NCBI GenBank assembly: GCA_002417905.1 | Contig: DIDB01000071.1 | Span: forward strand, 1 to 7,990 | Length of the DNA stretch: 7,990 bases | Direction of reading: 5' to 3' | Source of the DNA: Pseudomonadaceae bacterium UBA5811 | Lineage (GTDB): Bacteria; Pseudomonadota; Gammaproteobacteria; Pseudomonadales; Pseudomonadaceae | Shown here: positions 1 to 7,120 of the stretch, in pieces | How the letters are laid out: every line of letters starts with the position of its first letter | How positions within the stretch are numbered: position 1 is the stretch's first letter | Made by a program: the position numbers and the translations under genes | The notes under the pieces: model-generated | The model's input: the letters and a program-made list of their open reading frames with translations, nothing else | Told to the model about the DNA's origin: nothing | The model's database searches: none

Positions 1-1416
1 GGCCGCGCGTTTTTTCAGGGCAACCTGGGCCGCCCGGGTCTCCCCGCTGGCAGCAGGCGTAGTCTGGCCCCGGCGCCGGTTACGGACCAGTACCAGCCCA
101 CCCAGCAGCAGGGACAGGGCCGATGCTCCGGCTACACCCAGCCAGACCGGCTCGTCCAGCAGCCGCGCCAGCAGGCCCGGCTCAGGCGCCGGCTCGCTGG
201 CCGCCGCAGCTGGCTGGACCTCCTGGTCCGCCGGCGCGGCTGGGCTCTCCGTAACCTCCGGAGCCACCGCAGCCGGCTGACTGGCGCTCCCTGCCTGCGT
301 CTGCAACTGCTTCAGCTGGTCATCCTTGAGCTGCAGCAGCTGCCCCAGCTTTTCCTGCTGGCTTTGCAGCGCCTTGATCCGCTCGCTCAGCTCAGCATTC
401 TCCCGGACCGTTGAGTCCAGATTTTCCTTCAGCACCGCCAGCTGGTTCTGGGCCGCCCCGCCTCCATCTGCTGCGGCCCCTTTTTCCGTACCGGCCGGTG
501 CGGAACCATGACCTGCGGCGACCAGGCTCAGGCTGCCCTCTGGCGCTCCCTGCGCGGTAGCCACTGCCGGAGCAGCTGCTTTCCGGGTGGCATCCAGCTG
601 GCGGACACCCGCCGCCCGCCGGCTGCTGCGCCGCCAGGCCCGGGTCTGGCGGGCAACCTCCCGGACGGCCTGCGCACGGGAAAGCCGGGCAACCTGGTCC
701 GCATCGGGAAGCTGCAAGGTCTGGCCCGTTTTAAGCCGGTTAATATTGCCGCCGACAAAGGCATCCGGATTCAGTGCCTGGATCGCCAGCATGGTCTGCT
801 GGATGCTACCGCCTTGCAGGTTCCGGGCCGCGATATCCCACAGCCGGTCATGATTCACCGTACGGTAATGCTCCGCTGATGCTGCTGGCGGAGCAGCCGG
901 TCTGGCCGGAACATTGCCGGCTGGCCGGGCCGGAGCGGGAGCAGCCGGCTGTCCAGCCGGTGCCGCGGCAGATGCCGGTAGCCGGGGTGCCGTGGAAGCC
1001 ACCGGCTCACGGGCATAGACCGGCGGATCAACCAGCAGGGTGTACTCGCGCATGAAATGCCCACTGGGCCAGGTCACATCCACCAGCAGATTCAGGGCCG
1101 GTTCCCTGACGGCCTGGCTGGAAGAAATCTGGATAACCGTCCGGCCATCGGGCTTGCGCACCGTGGCCATTTTCAGGTCACCGAGAAATGCAGGCCGGTC
1201 CAGCCCCTGCTTTTTGAAGGCCTGGGGGGAGGCCAGCGCCGGCACGATCTCCCCCGGCTCCAGCCCTTTGCTGTCCTGCAGCTCGATTTCCGCCTGCAGG
1301 GGCTGGTTGAGGGCCGACTGCAGCCGGATTTCCCCCAGCCCCAGTGCCAGTACCGTTCCGGAGCTGAAGGCCCCTGCAGCAGCCAGTGCCAGAACCAGAC
1401 CGCGAACCCGAACCAT
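1..1416 (-). CDS. fimV: FimV, type IV pilus/polar hub protein (N-terminal part, runs off left edge)
   Basis: Seen: an open frame of 472 codons from ATG at 1416 to the window edge without a stop. Residues 1-25 form a signal peptide (basic start, hydrophobic stretch, ending TVLA). The mature N-terminus LGLGEIRLQSALNQPLQAEI is the characteristic conserved FimV N-terminal domain (about 25-135). Next come an Ala/Pro-rich linker (about 140-182), a LysM-like peptidoglycan-binding domain (about 184-238, from HYRTV to LQLPD), a basic/Ala-rich linker, and a predicted coiled coil (about 323-374, leucine/glutamine rich). A second Ala/Pro/Glu linker precedes one membrane segment (about 424-444) followed by RNRRRG, which gives a periplasmic-N, cytoplasmic-C topology. 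Known: FimV supports type IV pilus assembly, secretin multimerisation and polar signalling, and family members usually continue into a long acidic cytoplasmic region with TPR repeats, here outside the window. AGAAGGATAAGG lies just upstream of the ATG. It is separated from asd by a terminator and probably has its own promoter. Confidence 0.93.
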   Translation of the reverse strand, partial: MVRVRGLVLALAAAGAFSSGTVLALGLGEIRLQSALNQPLQAEIELQDSKGLEPGEIVPALASPQAFKKQGLDRPAFLGDLKMATVRKPDGRTVIQISSSQAVREPALNLLVDVTWPSGHFMREYTLLVDPPVYAREPVASTAPRLPASAAAPAGQPAAPAPARPAGNVPARPAAPPAASAEHYRTVNHDRLWDIAARNLQGGSIQQTMLAIQALNPDAFVGGNINRLKTGQTLQLPDADQVARLSRAQAVREVARQTRAWRRSSRRAAGVRQLDATRKAAAPAVATAQGAPEGSLSLVAAGHGSAPAGTEKGAAADGGGAAQNQLAVLKENLDSTVRENAELSERIKALQSQQEKLGQLLQLKDDQLKQLQTQAGSASQPAAVAPEVTESPAAPADQEVQPAAAASEPAPEPGLLARLLDEPVWLGVAGASALSLLLGGLVLVRNRRRGQTTPAASGETRAAQVALKKRAA

Positions 1417-1531
1417 GACCTTATCCTTCTGAGCGGTTCCACAGACAGCCCGGCCTCCAGATGAAGCGGGCGCTTACGGATAACGGCGTTGCGCGGGCAG
1501 CAGCCCTGCAGGCAGGCCGAAAAGTGCGGCC

Positions 1532-1560
1532 AGTATCTTTGAGGGCCGGGCTTTTATCAA
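1532..1560 (-). promoter_or_regulatory. candidate sigma-70 promoter for fimV
   Basis: On the minus strand, TTGATA (1555-1560, 5 of 6 matches to the -35 consensus) is followed after exactly 17 bp by GATACT (1532-1537, 4 of 6 matches to the -10). The inferred start is near 1525, giving a leader of about 110 nt before the fimV ATG. The inverted repeat at 1543-1575 overlaps the -35 box and spacer. This is a consensus match by eye; no transcription evidence exists. Confidence 0.45.
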
Positions 1561-1575
1561 TAAAATGCCCGGCCC
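1543..1575. repeat. GC-rich inverted repeat over the fimV promoter
   Basis: GGGCCGGGC (1543-1551) and its exact reverse complement GCCCGGCCC (1567-1575) flank a 15-base AT-rich centre that is itself nearly palindromic (TTTTAT-CA-ATAAAA). There is no T-run after it on either strand, so it does not read as an intrinsic terminator. Its position across the proposed -35 and spacer suggests an operator or a cruciform-prone site. The function is unknown. Confidence 0.6.
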
Positions 1576-1623
1576 CGGCAGTGGCCAGCCGGCGCTTTCC
1601 GCGCATTATCTGACACAGGCCAC

Positions 1624-1661
1624 AAAACGGCCGGAGCAGACTGCGGAGCCTGCTCCGGCCG
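1624..1661 (-). terminator. intrinsic terminator after asd
   Basis: The perfect 12-bp stem CGGCCGGAGCAG (1628-1639) pairs with CTGCTCCGGCCG (1650-1661) across a 10-nt loop. On the minus strand it is followed at once by TTTT (1627-1624) then GTGG. It begins 8 bp past the asd stop codon and should end the leu-asd transcript before fimV. The T-run is short, but the stem is strong. Confidence 0.8.
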
Positions 1662-1668
1662 GAATGGC

Positions 1669-2781
1669 TCAGTGTTCCAGCAGGATGCGCAGCATCCGGC
1701 GCAGCGGCTCGGCCGCCCCCCAGAGCAGCTGGTCCCCCACAGTGAAGGCGCCCAGATACTGGGAGCCCATATTCAGCTTGCGCAGCCGGCCCACCGGCAC
1801 CTCCAGGGTCCCGGTCACGGCCGCTGGAGTCAGGGCCCGCATGCTGTCTTCCCGGTGATTGGGCACCAGCCGCACCCAGGGGTTGTGCTGGCTGATCAGC
1901 GCCTCGAGATCTGCCAGCGGCACATCCTTGTTCAGCTTGATGGTCAGGGCCTGGCTATGGCAGCGCATGGCACCAACCCGTACACAGAGACCATCCACCG
2001 GCACCGGATTTTTGAAGCGGCCCAGAATCTTGTTGGTTTCAGCCTGGCCCTTCCACTCCTCACGGCTCTGGCCGCTGGGCAGCTCCTTGTCGATATAGGG
2101 AATCAGGCTGCCGGCCAGCGGCACGCCAAAATGATCGGCTGGGAATGCGTCGCTGCGCTGGGTTTCTGCCACCCGGCGGTCAATGGCCAGAATGGCGCTG
2201 GCCGGATCAGCCAGATCGTCTGCCACCGCCGCGTGAATACTGCCCATCTGGCGGATCAGCTCGCGCATGTTCTGGGCACCGGCGCCACTGGCTGCCTGAT
2301 AGGTCATGGCTGTCATCCACTCCACCAGCCCGGCCTCGAACAGGCCGCCCAGCCCCATCAGCATCAGGCTGACCGTACAGTTGCCGCCAATAAAATTCCG
2401 GGTGCCGGCATCCAGCTGGCTGTCAATGACCCGGCGGTTGACCGGATCCAGCACGATGACCGCATCATCCTCCATGCGCAGGGTCGAGGCGGCATCAATC
2501 CAGTAGCCGGTCCAGCCAGCGGCCCGCAGCTTCGGGAACACCTCCTGGGTATAGTCGCCCCCCTGACAGGTCAGGATCACCTCCATGGCTTTCAGCTCAT
2601 CAATGCTGTAAGCATCCTTGAGCGGAGGGGTTTCCCGGCCGGTATCCGGCCCGGGCCCACCCGGGTTGGAGGTGGTAAAAAAGACCGGTTCGATCAGGTC
2701 AAAATCCCGCTCATCCAGCATCCGCTGCATCAGCACAGAACCCACCATGCCGCGCCAACCAATCAGACCTACGCGCTTCAT
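1669..2781 (-). CDS. asd: aspartate-semialdehyde dehydrogenase
   Basis: A 370-residue protein, close to the roughly 367 of the gammaproteobacterial enzyme. It reduces aspartyl phosphate to aspartate semialdehyde with NADPH in the cytosol, the branch-point step to lysine/diaminopimelate, threonine and methionine. Seen: the N-terminal nucleotide-binding loop GWRGMVG (residues 8-14), the catalytic cysteine in GGNCTVSLM (Cys135), the substrate arginine in CVRVG (about Arg268) and the catalytic histidine in RCHSQ (about His275). All are in the order and spacing of E. coli Asd. The ATG at 2781 is chosen because [15 protein letters not shown] matches the family start; the frame stays open upstream but has no homology there. 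The ribosome site is weak (GAAAGTGG). It lies 54 bp behind leuB on the same strand and is probably cotranscribed. A terminator follows directly. Confidence 0.97.
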   Translation of the reverse strand: MKRVGLIGWRGMVGSVLMQRMLDERDFDLIEPVFFTTSNPGGPGPDTGRETPPLKDAYSIDELKAMEVILTCQGGDYTQEVFPKLRAAGWTGYWIDAASTLRMEDDAVIVLDPVNRRVIDSQLDAGTRNFIGGNCTVSLMLMGLGGLFEAGLVEWMTAMTYQAASGAGAQNMRELIRQMGSIHAAVADDLADPASAILAIDRRVAETQRSDAFPADHFGVPLAGSLIPYIDKELPSGQSREEWKGQAETNKILGRFKNPVPVDGLCVRVGAMRCHSQALTIKLNKDVPLADLEALISQHNPWVRLVPNHREDSMRALTPAAVTGTLEVPVGRLRKLNMGSQYLGAFTVGDQLLWGAAEPLRRMLRILLEH

Positions 2782-2805
2782 TGCCACTTTCTGTCCCCAT
2801 TGATG

Positions 2806-2827
2806 GCCCGGGCAGCCTGGCCCGGGC
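2806..2827 (-). other. hairpin between leuB and asd
   Basis: Two copies of the self-complementary octamer GCCCGGGC (2806-2813 and 2820-2827) are separated by 6 nt. They can pair as an 8-bp GC stem in RNA, or each can act as a palindrome in DNA. No T-run follows on the minus strand, so full termination is not expected. It may stabilise or process the mRNA between the two genes, or be incidental in GC-rich DNA. Confidence 0.45.
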
Positions 2828-2835
2828 ACAGATAA

Positions 2836-3918
2836 TTACAGTCTGGCCAGGGCGGCCACCACGGCATCACCCATCTCCCGGGTACTGGCCCGGGTCAGTC
2901 CTTCCGAATAGATGTCCGCAGTACGCAGGCCCTGGTCCAGCACCTGGCTGACCGCCTGTTCGACCGCATCAGCCACAGCCTTCTCGCCGAAGGTATAACG
3001 CAGCATCATGGACATGGAGAGAATGGTAGCCAGCGGGTTGGCAATGCCCTGACCGGCAATGTCCGGCGCAGAACCATGGCAGGGTTCATACATGCCCTTG
3101 CCAGCGGCATCCAGCGAAGCAGAAGGCAGCATGCCGATGGAGCCGGTCAGCATGGAGGCCTCGTCAGACAGGATGTCACCAAACATGTTGTCGGTCACGA
3201 TCACGTCGAACTGCCTGGGCGCCCGGACCAGCTGCATGGCCGCATTGTCCACATACATGTGGGACAGGGCCACCTCCGGGTAGTCCTTGCCAACCTGCTC
3301 CACAACCTCGCGCCACAGCTGGCTGGACTCCAGTACGTTAGCCTTGTCCACCGAGCACAGCCTGTTGCCACGCAGCCGGGCCATCTCGAAACCGGTTCTG
3401 GCGATCCGGCGGATTTCACTCTCGCTATAGGGCAGCGTGTCCAGTGACAGGCGCTCACCATTTTCCAGAATGCGGGTTTCCCGGGGTTTTCCGAAATAGA
3501 TGCCACCCGTCAGTTCGCGCACGATCAGGATATCCAGGCCGGCCACCACCTCAGGCTTCAGGGTTGAAGCATCAGCCAGCTGCGGATAAAGAATCGCCGG
3601 GCGCAGGTTGGCAAACAGGCCCAGCTCGGCGCGGATTTTCAGCAGACCGCGCTCCGGACGGATATCACGTTCCAGCGAGTCCCATTTGGGTCCACCAACC
3701 GCCCCCAGCAGCACGGCATCGGCCTTGCGGGCCTTTTCCAGAGTTTCATCCGCCAGCGGAACGCCATATTTGTCGATGGCCGCCCCTCCCAGCTCGTCGA
3801 ATACCAACTCAAAACCCAGCTGATATTTATCATTGGCCAGCCGCATGACCTTGATCGCCTCGGCCATGATCTCCGGACCAATGCCATCCCCCGGCAGCAC
3901 CAGAATCTGTTTTGCCAT
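2836..3918 (-). CDS. leuB: 3-isopropylmalate dehydrogenase
   Basis: A 360-residue cytosolic enzyme. It oxidatively decarboxylates 3-isopropylmalate to 2-oxoisocaproate (ketoleucine) with NAD+, the third leucine-specific step. Seen: the start [17 protein letters not shown] with the family GDGIGPE loop (10-16), [10 protein letters not shown] (71-80), the substrate arginines in KIRAELG and LFANLRP (about Arg96 and Arg106), [10 protein letters not shown] (134-143), the catalytic-lysine motif DKANVL (191-196), the metal/substrate signature [13 protein letters not shown] (243-255), and the cofactor motif [14 protein letters not shown] (278-291). Length and motifs match LeuB rather than isocitrate or tartrate dehydrogenases. 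The ATG at 3918 has a strong GGGAGG 5 nt upstream. The longer open frame to 4053 overlaps leuD and shows no homology. A terminator-like hairpin lies directly upstream, so expression may partly depend on read-through from leuCD. Confidence 0.97.
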   Translation of the reverse strand: MAKQILVLPGDGIGPEIMAEAIKVMRLANDKYQLGFELVFDELGGAAIDKYGVPLADETLEKARKADAVLLGAVGGPKWDSLERDIRPERGLLKIRAELGLFANLRPAILYPQLADASTLKPEVVAGLDILIVRELTGGIYFGKPRETRILENGERLSLDTLPYSESEIRRIARTGFEMARLRGNRLCSVDKANVLESSQLWREVVEQVGKDYPEVALSHMYVDNAAMQLVRAPRQFDVIVTDNMFGDILSDEASMLTGSIGMLPSASLDAAGKGMYEPCHGSAPDIAGQGIANPLATILSMSMMLRYTFGEKAVADAVEQAVSQVLDQGLRTADIYSEGLTRASTREMGDAVVAALARL

Positions 3919-3923
3919 GTTGT

Positions 3924-3929
3924 CCTCCC
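3924..3929 (-). promoter_or_regulatory. leuB ribosome binding site
   Basis: GGGAGG on the minus strand, 5 nt before the ATG at 3918. It decides the leuB start over the upstream in-frame ATG at 4053. It begins only 8 nt after the T-run of the upstream hairpin, which leaves no room for a promoter between them. Confidence 0.75.
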
Positions 3930-3937
3930 GAATCTGC

Positions 3938-3963
3938 AAAAAATGCCCCGGCCCCGCCGGGGC
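3938..3963 (-). terminator. terminator-like hairpin between leuD and leuB
   Basis: On the minus strand, GCCCCGG (3957-3963) pairs with CCGGGGC (3945-3951) across a 5-nt loop. One A and then six T (3938-3943) follow. This is the classical intrinsic-terminator form, and it sits in the 61-bp leuD-leuB gap. Since leuB and asd follow in the same direction with no visible promoter in the gap, it is probably a partial terminator that sets leuCD against leuB-asd levels, or leuB has a promoter inside leuD. Confidence 0.7.
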
Positions 3964-3979
3964 CTGAACTGTACGGCCC

Positions 3980-4627
3980 TCAGCCCAGCCGCGCGAACAG
4001 CCAGGGGCTGTTCTGACTGTGCCGGGCCTCAAAGTCACGGATGGCCTCTGCATCCTGCAGGGTCAGGCCGATATCATCCAGCCCGTTCAGCAGGCAGTGC
4101 TTGCGGAAGGCATCAACCTCAAAATGCCGGGTCTGGCCGTCGGGGCCGCTAACGGTCTGGCTTTCCAGGTCGATGGACAGCCGGTAGCCCGGCGTGGCCT
4201 CGCACTGGCGGAACAGCTCGTCCACCTCGGACTCGCCCAGAATGATCGGCAGCAGGCCATTCTTGAAGCTGTTGTTAAAGAAAATATCCGCATAACTGGG
4301 GGCGATAATCGCCCGGAAGCCGTACTCGGTCAGTGCCCATGGCGCGTGCTCGCGACTGGAACCACAGCCAAAGTTTTTCCGGGCCAGCAGGATGCTGGCT
4401 CCCTGGTAACGGGGCGCGTTCAAAATGAAATCCGGGTTCAGCGGCCGTTTCGAGCAGTCCTGGCCGGGCTGGCCAATATCCAGATAGCGCCACTCATCGA
4501 ACAGGTTGGGGCCGAAGCCGGTGCGCTTGATCGATTTGAGAAACTGCTTGGGAATGATCTGGTCGGTATCGACATTGGCCCGGTCCAGCGGGGCCACCAG
4601 TCCATCATGCCGGGTAAAAGCTCTCAT
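3980..4627 (-). CDS. leuD: 3-isopropylmalate dehydratase, small subunit
   Basis: A 215-residue small subunit of isopropylmalate isomerase. It pairs with LeuC to interconvert 2- and 3-isopropylmalate in leucine synthesis. Seen: the family start [20 protein letters not shown] followed by [19 protein letters not shown], then [28 protein letters not shown] (the substrate-loop signature; [15 protein letters not shown] is at 85-99), and [18 protein letters not shown]. The length is at the upper end of the usual range (about 200-215). The ATG (4627-4625) overlaps the leuC stop by four bases (ATGA), the usual sign of translational coupling. It has its own AAGGAG at 4635-4640, 7 nt upstream, inside the last leuC codons. 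A terminator-like hairpin begins 16 bp after its stop. Confidence 0.97.
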   Translation of the reverse strand: MRAFTRHDGLVAPLDRANVDTDQIIPKQFLKSIKRTGFGPNLFDEWRYLDIGQPGQDCSKRPLNPDFILNAPRYQGASILLARKNFGCGSSREHAPWALTEYGFRAIIAPSYADIFFNNSFKNGLLPIILGESEVDELFRQCEATPGYRLSIDLESQTVSGPDGQTRHFEVDAFRKHCLLNGLDDIGLTLQDAEAIRDFEARHSQNSPWLFARLG

Positions 4628-6060
4628 GCCTGGGCTCCTTTGTTCAGCAGTTCGCGCACATCGACAAAGTGGCCGGCGACGGCGGCGGCCGCCGCCATGG
4701 CCGGGCTGACCAGATGGGTCCGGCCACCGGCGCCCTGCCGGCCCTCAAAGTTGCGGTTGGAGGTTGAGGCACTGTGCTCCCCGTTGCCCAGCCGGTCGGC
4801 ATTCATCGCCAGACACATGGAGCAGCCCGGCTCACGCCATTCAAAACCGGCCTCCCGGAAAATCTGATCCAGCCCCTCGGCTTCGGCCTCGGCCTTGACC
4901 AGTCCGGAGCCTGGCACCACCAGCGCCTGCCTGACCGTCGCCGCCACCTTGCGGCCCCGGGCCACTTCGGCGGCCGCCCGCAGATCTTCAATCCGCGAGT
5001 TGGTGCAGGAGCCGATAAACACCCGGTCCACCCGGATATCCGTAATGGCCTGCCCGGCACTCAGCCCCATGTACTGCAGGGCCCGCTGGATGGAGTCCCG
5101 CCTGACCGGATCACGCTCGGCGTCCGGATCCGGCAGGCTGGCATCCACCGGCAGCACCATTTCCGGCGAGGTTCCCCAGGTGACCTGGGGCAGGATATCG
5201 GCCGCGTCCAGCCCGATCACCATATCAAAATGTGCATCCGGATCAGAGACCAGATCCCGCCACTGATCCACCGCCTGCTGCCACTGCTCCCCGCTGGGTG
5301 CAAAGGGCCTGCCCCGGACATAGCGGAGCGTGGTGTCATCCACCGCCACCATCCCCACCCGGGCCCCCGCCTCAATGGCCATATTGCACAGGGTCATCCG
5401 CCCCTCCATGGACATCTCGCGGATGGTACTGCCGCCAAACTCCACGGCATAACCAGTACCCCCCGCCGTGCCGATATGACCAATAATGGCCAGCACCACA
5501 TCCTTGGCGCTGACGCCGGGCGCCAGCTGCCCCTCGATCCGCACCAGCATGTTTTTCATTTTTTTGGCGATCAGGCACTGGGTGGCCAGCACATGCTCGA
5601 CCTCCGACGTACCGATGCCATGGGCCAGCGCCCCGAATGCACCATGGGTCGAGGTGTGGGAGTCCCCACAGACCACCGTCATGCCCGGCAGGGTAGCACC
5701 CTGCTCCGGGCTGATCACATGCACGATGCCTTGGCGCGGGTCATTCATCTTCAGCTCGAAAATGCCGAAGTGATCGCAGTTCTCATCCAGCGTCTGCACC
5801 TGCAGCCGGGAGACTTCATCGGCAATTGATCCCACCCCAGCCTTGCGGTCGGGCGTGGTGGGCACATTATGGTCAGGGGTCGCGATATTGGCACTGATCC
5901 GCCAAGGCTTGCGGCCAGCCAGCCGCAAGCCTTCAAAAGCCTGCGGCGAGGTCACTTCGTGGAGAATATGCCGGTCAATGTAAATCAGCGATGAACCATC
6001 ATCGCGCCGCTTGACCTCGTGCATGTCCCACAATTTGTCATAGAGCGTTTTGCCAGCCAT
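4624..6060 (-). CDS. leuC: 3-isopropylmalate dehydratase, large subunit
   Basis: A 478-residue aconitase-family subunit that carries the [4Fe-4S] cluster of isopropylmalate isomerase, with LeuD as partner. Seen: [32 protein letters not shown] (about 27-42), [29 protein letters not shown] (131-150), and the three cluster ligands, Cys352 in [11 protein letters not shown] and Cys413/Cys416 in [30 protein letters not shown] near the C-terminus is also typical. The ATG at 6060 is chosen because it matches family starts and has AGGA 8 nt upstream. In-frame ATGs at 6075 and 6078 would add only five or six residues. The frame stays open to 6522, but that part is antisense to lysR. It is the first gene of the minus-strand leuC-leuD-leuB-asd series. 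Transcription probably starts near 6109, leaving a leader of only about 50 nt. Confidence 0.97.
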   Translation of the reverse strand: MAGKTLYDKLWDMHEVKRRDDGSSLIYIDRHILHEVTSPQAFEGLRLAGRKPWRISANIATPDHNVPTTPDRKAGVGSIADEVSRLQVQTLDENCDHFGIFELKMNDPRQGIVHVISPEQGATLPGMTVVCGDSHTSTHGAFGALAHGIGTSEVEHVLATQCLIAKKMKNMLVRIEGQLAPGVSAKDVVLAIIGHIGTAGGTGYAVEFGGSTIREMSMEGRMTLCNMAIEAGARVGMVAVDDTTLRYVRGRPFAPSGEQWQQAVDQWRDLVSDPDAHFDMVIGLDAADILPQVTWGTSPEMVLPVDASLPDPDAERDPVRRDSIQRALQYMGLSAGQAITDIRVDRVFIGSCTNSRIEDLRAAAEVARGRKVAATVRQALVVPGSGLVKAEAEAEGLDQIFREAGFEWREPGCSMCLAMNADRLGNGEHSASTSNRNFEGRQGAGGRTHLVSPAMAAAAAVAGHFVDVRELLNKGAQA

Positions 6061-6115
6061 CGGGCCTGTCCTCATCATTATTCCTGTGGCCTGCTGCAGG
6101 GCCAACCCGGCGCTG

Positions 6116-6144
6116 ATGCTAGGGACTTGCCCCGGATAACTCAA
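6116..6144 (-). promoter_or_regulatory. candidate leuC promoter
   Basis: On the minus strand, TTGAGT (6139-6144) and TAGCAT (6116-6121) lie 17 bp apart, each 4 of 6 to the sigma-70 consensus. The inferred start is near 6109. A weak promoter fits one that needs a LysR activator: the perfect LysR box centre at 6174 lies about 65 bp upstream of that start, the usual recognition-site position in this family. Confidence 0.45.
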
Positions 6145-6155
6145 ATTCATATTTT
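6127..6155 (+). promoter_or_regulatory. candidate lysR promoter, overlapping the leuC promoter
   Basis: TTGCCC (6127-6132) and TATTTT (6150-6155) are 17 bp apart, each 4 of 6 to consensus. The start would be near 6162, placing the LysR box at 6165-6183 over the initial transcribed bases, a common layout for autorepression. It is weak by sequence alone. Confidence 0.35.
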
Positions 6156-6159
6156 TTAT
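6145..6159. promoter_or_regulatory. candidate second (activation) LysR site
   Basis: ATTC-N7-TTAT with the T-N11-A pattern (T6146, A6158). It starts 22 bp, two helical turns, from the ATTC of the main box and abuts the leuC -35. This is where the low-affinity activation site of LysR-type promoters normally lies. It is also inside the loose dyad GATAA-N16-TTATC (6135-6160). The site is imperfect, so the call is tentative. Confidence 0.35.
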
Positions 6160-6164
6160 CTGGC

Positions 6165-6183
6165 GGATTCTGGACAGGAATCC
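6165..6183. promoter_or_regulatory. LysR-type regulator box (recognition site)
   Basis: GGATTC (6165-6170), a 7-nt spacer, then GAATCC (6178-6183) is a perfect 6-7-6 dyad. Its core ATTC-N7-GAAT meets the LysR-family T-N11-A rule (T6168, A6180). It lies 49 bp before the regulator's start and about 65 bp upstream of the inferred leuC start. The likely ligand is the adjacent regulator. Confidence 0.6.
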
Positions 6184-6220
6184 ATCCGGCCCGGCATCCG
6201 GGCATAACGCCCCAATATTC

Positions 6221-6225
6221 AGGAG
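6221..6225 (+). promoter_or_regulatory. lysR ribosome binding site
   Basis: AGGAG, 7 nt before the ATG at 6233, supports that start. Confidence 0.75.
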
Positions 6226-6232
6226 AAACCGC

Positions 6233-7120
6233 ATGGATCTGGCCAGCCTGATGGCATTTGTCGCGGTGGTGGAAACCTCCAGCTTCTCCCTGGCCGCCGA
6301 ACGGCTGCACCTGACCCAGCCGGCCATCAGCAAACGGATTGCCGCCCTGGAGCAGCAGCTGGCGGTGCGCCTGTTCGACCGGCTGGGCCGGGAAATCCGT
6401 CTGACCGAAGCCGGCCAGGCCCTGCTGCCCCGGGCATACCAGATCATGAATGTACTGGAGGATACCCGCCGGGCACTGGGCAACCTGCAGGAGGAGGTCA
6501 GCGGCCGGCTGGTCCTTGCCACAAGCCACCATATCGGCCTGCACCGCCTGCCACCGATCCTGCGCCACTTTACCCGGCGCTACCCGCAGGTTGCACTGGA
6601 CATCCATTTTCTGGATTCAGAGGTAGCTTACGAGGAAGTGCTGCACGGTCGGGCTGAGCTGGCGGTGATCACCCTGGCTCCCCAGACCGTTCCCCCCGTA
6701 GCCGCCACCCGAATCTGGGATGATCCACTGGACTTCGTGGTTGCACGGGAACACCCGCTGGCCAGTACCGGCCACCTGCAACTGGCCGATATTGCCGGCT
6801 ATCCGGCCGTGTTCCCGGGCGACCATACCTTTACCCACAGCATCGTCCGCCACCTGTTCGAACAGGCTGGCCTGAGCCCCAGTATCGCCATGAGCACCAA
6901 CTACCTGGAAACCATCAAAATGATGGTTTCCATTGGTCTGGCCTGGAGCATCCTGCCCCGGACCATGCTGGATGAGCAGGTCGTCCGCCTGAACCTGCCC
7001 GGCATCCAGCCCCGGCGCCAGCTTGGCCATATCCACCACACGGAGCGGACCCTGTCCAATGCGGCCAGGGCCTTCATGGCCCTGCTGGACCAGCACCAGG
7101 ACGGCGTTAACCCGGCATGA
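6233..7120 (+). CDS. LysR-family transcriptional regulator, divergent from leuC
   Basis: A 295-residue protein of standard LysR-family size. Seen: an N-terminal winged helix-turn-helix (about 3-62) with [20 protein letters not shown] and then [19 protein letters not shown], a linker helix (about 63-88), and a periplasmic-binding-protein-like effector domain (about 90-290) beginning [20 protein letters not shown]. The ATG at 6233 has AGGAG at 6221-6225, 7 nt upstream. Known: such regulators usually act as tetramers, repress themselves and activate a divergent gene when a small metabolite binds. Inferred: it controls leuC and the downstream leu-asd genes, perhaps sensing a leucine-pathway intermediate. 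The effector cannot be read from the sequence. It is not evidently LeuO, and Pseudomonas has, as I recall, a LysR gene in the same place. Its last 14 bp overlap the convergent ibpA. Confidence 0.9.
   Translation: MDLASLMAFVAVVETSSFSLAAERLHLTQPAISKRIAALEQQLAVRLFDRLGREIRLTEAGQALLPRAYQIMNVLEDTRRALGNLQEEVSGRLVLATSHHIGLHRLPPILRHFTRRYPQVALDIHFLDSEVAYEEVLHGRAELAVITLAPQTVPPVAATRIWDDPLDFVVAREHPLASTGHLQLADIAGYPAVFPGDHTFTHSIVRHLFEQAGLSPSIAMSTNYLETIKMMVSIGLAWSILPRTMLDEQVVRLNLPGIQPRRQLGHIHHTERTLSNAARAFMALLDQHQDGVNPA

Larger units (their letters stand above)
1417..1668. other. asd-fimV intergenic region
   Basis: A 252-bp gap without a credible gene. It holds, in the direction of minus-strand transcription, the asd terminator, a GC-rich inverted repeat, a candidate sigma-70 promoter for fimV and a leader of about 110 nt. 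Short open frames cross it on both strands, but none has a ribosome binding site or a recognisable protein. Confidence 0.7.
6061..6232. other. leuC-lysR divergent control region
   Basis: A 172-bp non-coding gap between divergent leuC and the LysR gene. It is richer in A and T at 6136-6160 than the surroundings. It holds two candidate LysR-protein sites and overlapping candidate promoters in both directions. I see no leucine-codon leader peptide or attenuator hairpin with a T-run ahead of leuC. Confidence 0.7.

Noticed and set aside
850..1010. Dense GCCGG/CCGGC repeats suggestive of a DNA repeat element
   Set aside because: They fall within the FimV Ala/Pro/Gly linker and follow from its codon composition; no regular unit or period is seen.
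1421..1606. A 61-codon minus-strand frame in the fimV leader
   Set aside because: No ribosome binding site, no recognisable sequence, and it contains the proposed fimV promoter and inverted repeat.
1672..2835. A 387-codon open frame on the plus strand, opposite asd
   Set aside because: It is the mirror frame of a GC-rich real gene with full Asd motifs on the other strand. It has histidine/proline/glutamine-rich composition typical of shadow frames and no recognisable domain.
4019..5829. Long plus-strand open frames (282 and 351 codons) opposite leuD and leuC
   Set aside because: Antisense shadows of leuD/leuC with no domain and no ribosome site. The minus-strand genes carry all family motifs.
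6061..6109. Leucine leader peptide/attenuator ahead of leuC
   Set aside because: The leader is only about 50 nt, with no run of leucine codons and no hairpin followed by a T-run. Only a small imperfect hairpin is visible.
6061..6522. N-terminal extension of leuC to 6522 and an overlapping 162-codon frame opposite lysR
   Set aside because: The extension is antisense to the lysR winged helix-turn-helix and has no LeuC homology. The ATG at 6060 has a ribosome site and the family start.
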